Of a stretch of 40,264 nucleotides of DNA, positions 9,580 through 16,283 are shown one piece after another (the stretch's first letter is position 1; every line of letters begins with the position of its first letter). Location of the stretch: the IMG/VR virus record IMGVR_UViG_3300028417_000008, positions 1 through 40,264 of that record; one strand, 5' to 3'. Below the pieces are notes generated by a model. It ran no database searches. It had not been told where the DNA came from and saw only the letters and a list, made by a program, of their open reading frames with translations. Position numbers and translations under genes: made by a program. Origin of the DNA: a virus.

Positions 9580-9715
9580 GGTCATAGACGACCTTAAAAC
9601 ACGAATGGCTTGTATAGAGAATAAGCTGGACAAGTTGTTTTTATTGGTACTTTCGGAGTTTATTGGCGTTATTGTTGGGCTTTTGTTTTTCGTACTGCAC
9701 CACATTATTAAGTAA
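9500..9715 (+). CDS. XhlA-like holin accessory protein (71 aa)
   Basis: The start chosen is ATG 9500, preceded by TTGGAGG at a suitable distance; the same frame is open further upstream without a good ribosome site. The protein has an N-terminal coiled coil (about residues 5-45) with an IENKLDKL segment and a C-terminal membrane helix (about 47-68). This is the architecture of the hemolysin XhlA family, which works with holins in host lysis. It overlaps the preceding holin-like gene by 80 bases. The family call is by architecture and short motif. Confidence 0.65.
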   Translation: MEPHEVEISELKMKVSNLEGKLNGKTEVIDDLKTRMACIENKLDKLFLLVLSEFIGVIVGLLFFVLHHIIK

Positions 9716-9739
9716 GGCAATGCATAAGGGGAGGGATAA

Positions 9740-10132
9740 ATGGCATTTTCAGTGTGGGAGGCACTGGAGAACATATTGGAAAAAACAACGGAGGTTTCAG
9801 AGGAAAGAAAAGAACAGGTCGTTCGAATATATAACAGTTTACGGCTTGACCGACTCTACAGCGAAAAGCTTCAAGTATTCCTATTAGCAATCTTCTTAAC
9901 TTTCGGTTCTCAAACCTTTGACGGTTGCATAGTTGCTTTCAACAAACATCCGAGCTTTAAGTGGATAAGGAAAGAGGGTAGCGAGATTGATACCTTTGTT
10001 AAGCGTGCCAATATGGTTCATCCTTATAAGGCTCTTATGATTCTCATGCACGCTTTACTCGTTCAGCTTACTCCTAAACAGCTTTACGACTTTAGAGAAA
10101 TATTGACAAATCTACTAAAGGAAATAAGTTAG
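9740..10132 (+). CDS. Protein preceding terminase, candidate small terminase (130 aa)
   Basis: AAGGGGAGG lies before ATG 9740, and the large terminase starts 7 bases after its stop. The protein is helical, with no signal peptide and no metal-binding motif. The position directly before the large terminase is the classic place of the small subunit, but I see no clear DNA-binding helix-turn-helix. Its function is therefore open between a packaging recognition subunit and an unrelated small late protein. Confidence 0.6.
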   Translation: MAFSVWEALENILEKTTEVSEERKEQVVRIYNSLRLDRLYSEKLQVFLLAIFLTFGSQTFDGCIVAFNKHPSFKWIRKEGSEIDTFVKRANMVHPYKALMILMHALLVQLTPKQLYDFREILTNLLKEIS

Positions 10133-10139
10133 TAAATAT

Positions 10140-11900
10140 ATGAAGCTACTTGAAAAGTTTTTGTTATTCTTAGCTAATAGTTGGGTTGCTACTAAGGACT
10201 ACGGTTTAATCAAACTGCATCCGTCTAAGCTTTTTGGTTCTCAGAAAAAACTCATAAAGGACATATTTGAAGAATTAGCTAAAGGTTCAGCAAGAAGAAA
10301 CTTTGTTATTCTTAAAGCAAGGCAGTTAGGAATAACGACGATAACTGAGCTTATTGACTTGTTCTGGGCACAAATCCATAAGGGAATTAAGATTGCTTTC
10401 TTGTGTCAGGATTACACGATGAAGCTTCACTACAGAAGAGACTTAGGTGTTATTTATTCCAGCCTGCCCAAGCACTTTAAGATGCCTTTAGTAAGCGACA
10501 GCAGAGAAGCTTTGGTGTTTAAAAACGGTTCTTCTATTATGTTCTTTCACGAGCCTAAAAAAGGAGCTAAAGAAATTGTTAGAGGGCAGGCTATTACCTG
10601 TCTTCACTCTACAGAAACAGCTTTCTACGAAAACTTTGAACGAATAAAGGGTGGCTTGCTTCCTGCGTTATCAGAAGAACATCCTGCAAGGTATGTTATC
10701 TACGAGAGCACGGCTAATGGTTTTAACCACTTCTACGACTTGTGGCACACTGCTGAAAACGGTGTTACTTATAAGCCAATATTTCTTGGTTGGTGGTTAA
10801 AGGAAAGCTATCGTATTGACCCAGAAAAACAGCCTGAACTATGGGAAGTTTACTCTTATCGTCCTAATAGAGATGAGCGTCTAAGGATGCAAATGGTTAA
10901 GAAACTTTACGGTTACGAGCTTACTCTTGAGCAGCTTGCTTGGTGGAGAATGAAGCTGTTTGAAGAGTTTAACGGTGATGAGGAATTAATGCTACAGGAA
11001 TATCCTTTTACCGCTGAAGATGCTTTCAGGTATACTGGTAACCAGTTTATTAAACCACAGGTGTTAATGGAGATTAAGAAAAACATACTTGAGATTAAGC
11101 CCCACTATTATCTCGTTCAGTTTCCTGACTACAACATGATGGTCGTTAGAGACGGCAATTCAAGGAAGTACAACTTAAAAATATGGGAATATCCTGTTAG
11201 AGGAGAAATTTATTTCCTTGGAGCTGATCCGAGCTATGGTGCTAATCCTGACAGCGACTTTGCCTGCGTTAGCGTATGGAGAGTTGACTGGCAGGAAGAC
11301 GGAGCAAAACTAGTGCAGGTAGCAGAGTTTGGTGAAAGAGAGTGCGATGTTATTAACTTTGCTAAAGTGTGCTTGTGGCTAACGACTATTTATAACGGAG
11401 GCTATTTTAACCTTGAAGTTACTGGTCCAGGGCTTGCAGTTGTTAGAGAGATTGACAGATATAAGGCAAACAACTTCAACATTGGTGAAATAAAGGTAAT
11501 GAGCAAGCGTCCTGAAGCTGAGCACTTGACCCAGTATGTCAGAATGATTAACGAGTATGTTTACTGGAGAGCTGATAGGCTTCGTCCCGGTGGTGGTGTT
11601 AGACACTTCAAAACTATAGGAGAAGAACGAGTAAAGGGGCTATTCTTGCTTAAGTCTCTTATAGAAAACAAGGTAGTCATTCCTCGTTCAGACGACCTGT
11701 TAGAGCAGCTAAAATACATGAGCATAGACGACAGCGGAGTTCCGAGAAGTTTTGGTCCCAACGACGACCTGGTCTTTGGAGCAATGCTTGCAGTAGAGTA
11801 CTTCAATCAGATGCTACCTTATCTTCCTAAAAGGAAACAAAAAGAACTTTCAAGACAGGAAGCACTTCAGAACATTGCCAAGTCTGTATTGATACAATAA
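10140..11900 (+). CDS. terL: Terminase large subunit (586 aa)
   Basis: This is the ATP-driven DNA packaging motor and headful/cos nuclease. The ATPase half shows a deviant Walker A (KARQLGITT, residues 59-67), an acidic Walker B end (LHSTETAFY) and the coupling motif YESTANG. The RNase H-like nuclease half shows the three acidic positions in GADPSYG, NLEVTGPG and GPNDDLV. The length is normal for the family. The ribosome site is weak (AAGGA well upstream). It is the last gene of the rightward arm and ends 7 bases before the convergent tRNA gene. Family assignment is secure. Confidence 0.96.
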   Translation: MKLLEKFLLFLANSWVATKDYGLIKLHPSKLFGSQKKLIKDIFEELAKGSARRNFVILKARQLGITTITELIDLFWAQIHKGIKIAFLCQDYTMKLHYRRDLGVIYSSLPKHFKMPLVSDSREALVFKNGSSIMFFHEPKKGAKEIVRGQAITCLHSTETAFYENFERIKGGLLPALSEEHPARYVIYESTANGFNHFYDLWHTAENGVTYKPIFLGWWLKESYRIDPEKQPELWEVYSYRPNRDERLRMQMVKKLYGYELTLEQLAWWRMKLFEEFNGDEELMLQEYPFTAEDAFRYTGNQFIKPQVLMEIKKNILEIKPHYYLVQFPDYNMMVVRDGNSRKYNLKIWEYPVRGEIYFLGADPSYGANPDSDFACVSVWRVDWQEDGAKLVQVAEFGERECDVINFAKVCLWLTTIYNGGYFNLEVTGPGLAVVREIDRYKANNFNIGEIKVMSKRPEAEHLTQYVRMINEYVYWRADRLRPGGGVRHFKTIGEERVKGLFLLKSLIENKVVIPRSDDLLEQLKYMSIDDSGVPRSFGPNDDLVFGAMLAVEYFNQMLPYLPKRKQKELSRQEALQNIAKSVLIQ

Positions 11901-11906
11901 AAATGA

Positions 11907-11979
11907 CAAGGCGGGCAGGATTCGAACCTGCATCTCTCGGATTTGGAATCCGAGGCTCTACCAATTGAGCTACCGCCTT
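11907..11979 (-). tRNA. tRNA-Trp (CCA anticodon)
   Basis: Read on the minus strand, the sequence folds as a full cloverleaf. It has a 7-bp acceptor (AAGGCGG with CCGCCTT), a D arm with GCTC/GAGC, an anticodon stem TCGGA/TCCGA with loop TTCCAAA (anticodon CCA), and a T arm with GGTTCGAATCC. The discriminator is G and no CCA tail is encoded. There is no intron. A promoter with perfect TATAAT lies about 90 bases upstream on the same strand. Confidence 0.96.
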
Positions 11980-12027
11980 AAACCCCCTCCTGTGTTTGTG
12001 AGTGGAGAGGCTGTTCTGGGTTGTAAT

Positions 12028-12069
12028 GGGCATGCCCTTGGGTATAACACGGTGCACCGTGGGAGCTCC
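12028..12069. other. Three adjacent palindromes in the tRNA leader
   Basis: Between the tRNA promoter and the tRNA are three perfect palindromes: GGGCATGCCC (12028-12037), CACGGTGCACCGTG (12048-12061) and GGAGCTCC (12062-12069). They could be operator sites, or in RNA form small hairpins that direct leader processing or termination of the upstream operon. The 14-base one shares the GGTGCAC word with repeats in the large non-coding region. Confidence 0.7.
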
Positions 12070-12076
12070 AGTAATA

Positions 12077-12104
12077 ATTATACAACAATTTTATTTTTCT
12101 TCAA
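12077..12104 (-). promoter_or_regulatory. Promoter of tRNA-Trp
   Basis: On the minus strand there is TTGAAG (12104-12099), a 16-bp spacer and a perfect TATAAT (12082-12077). The -35 box overlaps the 3' end of the zinc-ribbon gene. The 16-bp spacing matches the three rightward promoters of this genome. Confidence 0.75.
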
Positions 12105-12310
12105 GTTTTTCGTCCATAATTTTGTCATACATTTTAATCCAATCGACTTTAGATTTATTTTTGTTTTTATAACAAAATTTGTAACAAAATGGGCAAAAAC
12201 TCATCCAAGGTGCTAATACAGACCCACATTTTGGACAAATCCATCCTCTTTCTTTTTTTTTCATATTCGATAAAGCCACCATAAGGTTTTGTTAAATCAA
12301 ACCAACACAT
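12091..12310 (-). CDS. Zinc-ribbon protein split by an A9 run
   Basis: A good ribosome site (AAGGAGAAATAAA) points to ATG 12310, giving MCWFDLTKPYGGFIEYEKK. That frame then loses the conserved part and runs on as unlikely sequence. One base over, the frame reads KKERGWICPKCG and SFCPFCYK, a zinc ribbon (two CxxC pairs) ending at 12091. The frames meet at nine A's on the minus strand (12253-12261); eight A's would make one protein of about 72 residues. It is either transcriptional slippage, a real indel or a homopolymer sequencing error. The ORF starting within the second frame (ATG 12282) has no good ribosome site. Function unknown. Confidence 0.65.
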
Positions 12311-12311
12311 T

Positions 12312-12488
12312 TTATTTCTCCTTATTAATTAATTCTTTAAATACAAGAAAAAGAATACAACTTTGTTTTTCTTTATCATACCACATACACAATTCTTTCC
12401 AACAAGGATTAAATCCAAATAAAGGGCATCTCATTACTTCCATTTCTTTTATATGCTGTTCAACTTGCTCAACAAAAGTTTTAGCCAT
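12312..12488 (-). CDS. Small Cys-rich protein, paralog of 21512-21703 (58 aa)
   Basis: From ATG 12488 the frame encodes 58 residues with CP at 21-22 and then C29-x4-C34-x9-C44 around MWYDKE. The same spacing and WYD core occur in the 63-aa protein at 21512-21703. This is a known type of small phage Cys protein, probably binding a metal. The best ribosome site (AAGGAGG) is 6 bases before an in-frame ATA at 12530, so a rare AUA start giving 72 residues is possible. Confidence 0.65.
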   Translation of the reverse strand: MAKTFVEQVEQHIKEMEVMRCPLFGFNPCWKELCMWYDKEKQSCILFLVFKELINKEK

Positions 12489-12516
12489 TTTTTCTGCTTT
12501 AAAAGGATTAAGTTTT

Positions 12517-12738
12517 TTAAGCAGTTTTATTTTTTTCCTCCTTAATTTCTCTATAATTAACTACATCGAATCCAGTTTTTTTAGCAGCTTCCATAATAAA
12601 TTGCTTAAAAGCATCTTCCATTCTTTGAGCTATTTGCCATTCATATTCGTTAGCGTCTTCTCTTTTAAGTAAATTTAAAGTCATTTTTAATTTACACATT
12701 TTTTCATCTACTTCAATGTTTAATTGTACTTGTACCAT
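12517..12738 (-). CDS. Hypothetical protein (73 aa)
   Basis: The start ATG at 12738 follows AGGAGGTAATAAAA. The protein has an N-terminal beta segment (VQVQLNIEV) and two charged helices. No known family was recognised. Tight spacing with its neighbours places it in the leftward early operon. Confidence 0.65.
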   Translation of the reverse strand: MVQVQLNIEVDEKMCKLKMTLNLLKREDANEYEWQIAQRMEDAFKQFIMEAAKKTGFDVVNYREIKEEKNKTA

Positions 12739-12743
12739 TTTTA

Positions 12744-12947
12744 TTACCTCCTTAAAATAGTTTCGTGGATTATTTCAAAAGACCTTTTTAGCTGGTCGCT
12801 AAGATTGTACAAAAGGTCTGTATAGGCAAAGAAGAAACTTGGTCTGTTATCAATCATGTTGTCGTTTAGCGTGTCAATTATTTTTTGCAATCTTTCTATT
12901 AAAGCGTTTGCTTCTAAGAAAAGATTAAGGGACTCTTTTTGCTCCAT
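12744..12947 (-). CDS. Hypothetical helical protein (67 aa)
   Basis: AGGAGGTAGCT precedes the ATG at 12947. The protein is almost entirely helical and amphipathic (ALIERLQKIIDTLND) and could dimerise. It lies 5 bases upstream of the next gene in the operon. No function recognised. Confidence 0.65.
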   Translation of the reverse strand: MEQKESLNLFLEANALIERLQKIIDTLNDNMIDNRPSFFFAYTDLLYNLSDQLKRSFEIIHETILRR

Positions 12948-12949
12948 AG

Positions 12950-13255
12950 CTACCTCCTTCTATTAAGAATTTTTTCAAGTTCTTCGTAGTTCTGTTTCCA
13001 GTACTTGCCAGTGTGAAGCACTTCGTTGTCTCTAATAAAGATTTTGTAATCATCAGCAGGAAGAGGAAGAAAAGACTTGCACATGGTACACTTGCTAACA
13101 ATAAAGTTTTCAACTTTGTCGCTGACAAACTGAGAAACCTTGCCGTCAGGATTGCACACTTTCCTAATGAAGTTGATAACGCTTATCTGCTCGTCCATCC
13201 ATAGTGACGGTTCGTAACAACGAGGACAAATAAAGTAAAGACCATCTTTAAGCAT
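12950..13255 (-). CDS. Putative zinc-binding protein (101 aa)
   Basis: AAAGGAGG precedes ATG 13255. Two CxxC pairs (C10/C13 and C56/C59) fit a zinc ribbon, and C34 is an extra cysteine. The C-terminal half has a charged helix. It may bind nucleic acid or a protein partner in the replication operon. The particular family is not recognised. Confidence 0.68.
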   Translation of the reverse strand: MLKDGLYFICPRCYEPSLWMDEQISVINFIRKVCNPDGKVSQFVSDKVENFIVSKCTMCKSFLPLPADDYKIFIRDNEVLHTGKYWKQNYEELEKILNRRR

Positions 13256-13309
13256 TTTTTCCTCCTTTTGTTGTTTTAGTTTTTCAATACTTATTTTTAG
13301 CCAATCTAT

Positions 13310-13609
13310 TTACATCTCCTTTACGAATTTCCCGTCAACCATTTTGCCTTTTCTGTTTTTGATTTGTTGATAAGCGTAGTTAATGCAATCTTCTAAAGAC
13401 AAACCGTGCATCTTAGCAAGAATAACAAGCGTAACAAAAACATCACCGATTCCATCTTTAATTTCATGTATATCTTCTGTATACACGCCTTTCCACAATT
13501 CTTGAGCTTCTTCAAGCATCTTGTCAGCCTGTCCTTTTTTAGTACCTTTTAAAAAAATACCACGCTGTTTAGCCCATTTTAAAATTAAGTCAACATACGC
13601 TTCAATCAT
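13310..13609 (-). CDS. MazG-like nucleotide pyrophosphohydrolase (99 aa)
   Basis: The protein has the all-alpha NTP pyrophosphatase pattern: EExxE (E33, E34, E37) on one helix and ExxD...D (E49, D52, D56) on the next, then a long helix (VFVTLVILAKM). The length is right for a single-domain phage MazG. Such enzymes hydrolyse NTPs or dNTPs to the monophosphate and are carried by many phages to adjust nucleotide pools or alarmones. The start ATG 13609 follows AAGGAGGGGAGCT. Confidence 0.88.
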   Translation of the reverse strand: MIEAYVDLILKWAKQRGIFLKGTKKGQADKMLEEAQELWKGVYTEDIHEIKDGIGDVFVTLVILAKMHGLSLEDCINYAYQQIKNRKGKMVDGKFVKEM

Positions 13610-13620
13610 AGCTCCCCTCC

Positions 13621-13914
13621 TTATTTTGTTTTTGTATATTGGTTAGGAGTTTCTATAACAAAATAATCAAAATTATCCATATATATTGTTTTTTTAGCTT
13701 CAATTATGTCAAAAGCAATTATTTCTTTTTCTTCATCTTTTTGCCAATTCCAGCATAGCGTTTCAATTTCTTCTACTGCTTCTTTTAAAGTAGTTGCAGG
13801 AACTAAAAAAGTTTTAACACCTAATCTTCCATCTTTTGTCCAAAATTCAACTTCAATCACATAAAAATAAGTCGCTAAAATCCATTGCTTTTTGTTAGAG
13901 ATTATAGTAATCAT
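13621..13914 (-). CDS. Hypothetical protein (97 aa)
   Basis: It has the same ribosome-site sequence as the MazG-like gene (AGGAGGGGAGCT before ATG). The N-terminal half is beta-rich (YFYVIEVEFWT), with a helix (TLKEAVEEIETL) and a closing beta segment. It resembles small phage alpha/beta proteins of the DUF4494 kind only in outline. Function unknown. Confidence 0.62.
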   Translation of the reverse strand: MITIISNKKQWILATYFYVIEVEFWTKDGRLGVKTFLVPATTLKEAVEEIETLCWNWQKDEEKEIIAFDIIEAKKTIYMDNFDYFVIETPNQYTKTK

Positions 13915-13927
13915 AGCTCCCCTCCTT

Positions 13928-15415
13928 TTACATTATTTCTCTTATGCTTGCCTTTATTAAAGCTCTTTGTTTACATCTTGTTATAGCAACAAATGCCATT
14001 CTTCTGTTTTCTTCTAAGTAGGTCAAGTTTTTCTTGTTGCCTAAAGAGTGAACATAAACCACATTGTCAGCTTCTCTTCCCTTGAACTGATGCACCACTC
14101 CTACATAAACATTGCCTTTAACCTTATTGAAACTACCCTGCCAGATTAATAGAGGTACTTGCTTGTACTTCTTCCACAAAGATTGAATCTTTCTATTGCC
14201 TATTAATCTTAATCCTTCTAAGCCGGATTCTTTGTAAACTCTTCTAATAAAGGAAAACAAAGGGTCTTTTTGGACGATAGCTTTAGGAATTTTACCAAGA
14301 ATTTTTTTACCGAGTTCTCTGTAGTATTCTGGGTCCAAACGGTTCTTGATAAAGAAAACACGGTCAATGCTGTTGGCAAAAACCGTGAATGCTTCCCAGG
14401 GCATCTCTTCTAGGTATATCACTTTCTTGGCATACTTCAAGTAAGAGTGCAAACGCTTTGAATAAAAAGGCACACCGTAGCCGTTTTTAACGACGAAACC
14501 TTCGTTAAGAAATCTCAAGCCTAAAGGCACGACTGCTTTGGAATAGTTGACGATAACGAAAGTATCACCTTCTAAAGACACTATTTCAGGAATGATTTCT
14601 TTTAAAGAGGTGAAGTACTTTATTTCGCCGCCTTCAGTTCCAGTCCAGTCATAGCTAATCCTAACGGTGTTTCTGTTAATGATTTGCTGGCTCAACCTGA
14701 CGACTTCGTTTGGTACACGATAGGACTTGGTGAAAAAGACTATCTTATCGTGCTTGAAAAGGATAAACATTTTAGGGTCTGAGCCGAAGCTGGAAAATAT
14801 TGCCTGATTGGGGTCTCCTATTAAAATAGCTCCTTTCCTTGCGTTAATCTTGTTAAAAGCTAAGTGCCACATAATAGGAGTTAAGTCTTGAGCTTCGTCT
14901 ATTACCAGCCAGTCAACGGTCTTAGTAGGTACGATGTCTTCAACCATACGATAAAAGAGCTTGTCTACAGGAACATTTCTGATAAACATCTCAGAGGCTT
15001 GAATGAAGCGTTTAAGAAAGTCAAGGTCAATGTCCTTGTAATAAGAAGCTCTTTGAAGAAACACATCTAAAGACACGAAGCTGTTAAAGTACTGCACTAG
15101 AAACCTGAAGTAAGTATTTTCTCTAACGGCATCTCTGATGTTGTCTGGAAGCACTATTTTAAACTCAGCTTCAAGGTAGTTCTTGAGTTTAGCGTAGTCC
15201 TGAATTTTGATGTCTTTACTAAAGTATTCTCTAAAGGTGTAAGCCCTGACTTCTTCCTGATGAGCTTTAATAACGGTGCTTCTAGTCATTGATAAGAATA
15301 ACACTTCGTCGTTGGGTTTGATGTTTGCTATTGGATTGGGTTCTCCTTTAAGGGCTTTTATTATCTGAGTCGTTTTTCCTGATCCAGGGCAACCAACGAC
15401 TTTGATTACTTGCAT
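13928..15415 (-). CDS. SF1 (UvrD/Rep-like) DNA helicase (495 aa)
   Basis: All SF1A helicase motifs can be seen: motif I GCPGSGKTT (residues 8-16), II VIDEAQDL, III GDPNQAIFSSFG, IV KSYRVP, V VHQFKGREADNVV and VI VAITRCKQRALI. It is shorter than cellular UvrD (about 720 aa), like other phage helicases of this group. It probably unwinds DNA 3'-5' during replication or recombination. Ten bases overlap the upstream Hjc-like gene, and the ribosome site (AAAGGAG) lies inside that gene. Confidence 0.93.
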   Translation of the reverse strand: MQVIKVVGCPGSGKTTQIIKALKGEPNPIANIKPNDEVLFLSMTRSTVIKAHQEEVRAYTFREYFSKDIKIQDYAKLKNYLEAEFKIVLPDNIRDAVRENTYFRFLVQYFNSFVSLDVFLQRASYYKDIDLDFLKRFIQASEMFIRNVPVDKLFYRMVEDIVPTKTVDWLVIDEAQDLTPIMWHLAFNKINARKGAILIGDPNQAIFSSFGSDPKMFILFKHDKIVFFTKSYRVPNEVVRLSQQIINRNTVRISYDWTGTEGGEIKYFTSLKEIIPEIVSLEGDTFVIVNYSKAVVPLGLRFLNEGFVVKNGYGVPFYSKRLHSYLKYAKKVIYLEEMPWEAFTVFANSIDRVFFIKNRLDPEYYRELGKKILGKIPKAIVQKDPLFSFIRRVYKESGLEGLRLIGNRKIQSLWKKYKQVPLLIWQGSFNKVKGNVYVGVVHQFKGREADNVVYVHSLGNKKNLTYLEENRRMAFVAITRCKQRALIKASIREIM

Positions 15416-15873
15416 TTTATAAGCTCCTTTTGAAGCTCTGCAAATTTTTCTTTCCTGATAACAACATTTTGAACGCTGTGAGTTTTCATAATAGCAAAGT
15501 TGTACTTCTCAACCTTTTCTTTTAGCTTCCTGTTAAGCCTATCAAGTTCAATGTCTGCTATTGGTACTACACCAGTTCCGTTTTTAAGAAAGTGCAAAAA
15601 AGTTTCTAAAGACATAAGCAGGTACTCGTAAGGCATAATCATATAAGCAGTATTTCTCTCAATAGGCTTGAAAAAACACAAAGGGCTTCTATACTTCTTT
15701 CCTCTAAACGCAACATCTCCTATTAACTTTTTACCGTTAGGAAGATACACTACAATATCACCTTTGAATCCTCTTGCATTACCAGAACAGGGAACTCTTT
15801 CACACTTGAAGCCAGCCTGTCTAAATAAGTCTCGAATGTGATACTCGTGGTATTTGTACTTTTTGTTAGGCAT
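15406..15873 (-). CDS. Hjc-like Holliday-junction resolvase homolog, altered active site (155 aa)
   Basis: The start chosen is the ATG at 15873, after AAAGGAGGAAGT; a longer frame upstream runs into the previous gene. Residues 10-60 follow the archaeal-type Hjc/PD-(D/E)xK layout: E10, R26, SG at 30-31, GFKGDIVVY with D39, then LIGDVAFRGKK. In active enzymes the last strand carries ExK. Here that position reads D53-V-A55, so the catalytic lysine is replaced. It may be a diverged nuclease or a binding protein. It is coupled to the SF1 helicase gene. Confidence 0.62.
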   Translation of the reverse strand: MPNKKYKYHEYHIRDLFRQAGFKCERVPCSGNARGFKGDIVVYLPNGKKLIGDVAFRGKKYRSPLCFFKPIERNTAYMIMPYEYLLMSLETFLHFLKNGTGVVPIADIELDRLNRKLKEKVEKYNFAIMKTHSVQNVVIRKEKFAELQKELIKCK

Positions 15874-15883
15874 ACTTCCTCCT

Positions 15884-16237
15884 TTAGAAAGCGTTTTTTG
15901 TAATACACTTAACACCAATGTTTGACAAAAGTTTAAGTCCTTTTAAAGGGTCGTATTTTGTACTAGTACAAATTTTGAAACACACATCAGCATTGGCTTT
16001 GCTCGTTTCTGGAGAATGCAAGATGCTGTTAAGAAACTTATAGAAGTCGTTTGCAATAAGATAACAACTTCTATCAGGTTTTAACGCTTCCCAATAACAA
16101 TAACTAAACACATTGCTTAACATTACACAGTTTTGAACATTGTTTAAGTTAAGACCAGTATAAACATCGTAAGCTCTAGCATTAACGCTAAACAAAAATA
16201 ACGCTAAAGCAAATACAATTAACCCAAGCCTCCTCAT
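15884..16237 (-). CDS. Secreted six-cysteine protein (117 aa)
   Basis: A clear signal peptide (residues 1-22: RR, then LGLIVFALALFLF, ending NARA) follows a strong ribosome site (AAAGGAGGGGAGGCT). The mature part has six cysteines (C37, C47, C58, C86, C90, C111), an even number that suits disulfides in the periplasm. The general layout recalls Rap1a/Tai-type periplasmic proteins, but this is only a weak likeness. An exported protein in a replication operon might act in superinfection exclusion or envelope control. Not a recognised family. Confidence 0.7.
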   Translation of the reverse strand: MRRLGLIVFALALFLFSVNARAYDVYTGLNLNNVQNCVMLSNVFSYCYWEALKPDRSCYLIANDFYKFLNSILHSPETSKANADVCFKICTSTKYDPLKGLKLLSNIGVKCITKNAF

Positions 16238-16283
16238 AGCCTCCCCTCCTTTATTAATTATTTTGCTACTTTACTTAATCAAT

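Noticed and set aside
11827-12057. Minus-strand frame across the tRNA (76 codons)
   Set aside because: It translates the tRNA itself (the well-known AVAQLVE...NPRDAGSNPA false protein) and has no ribosome site.
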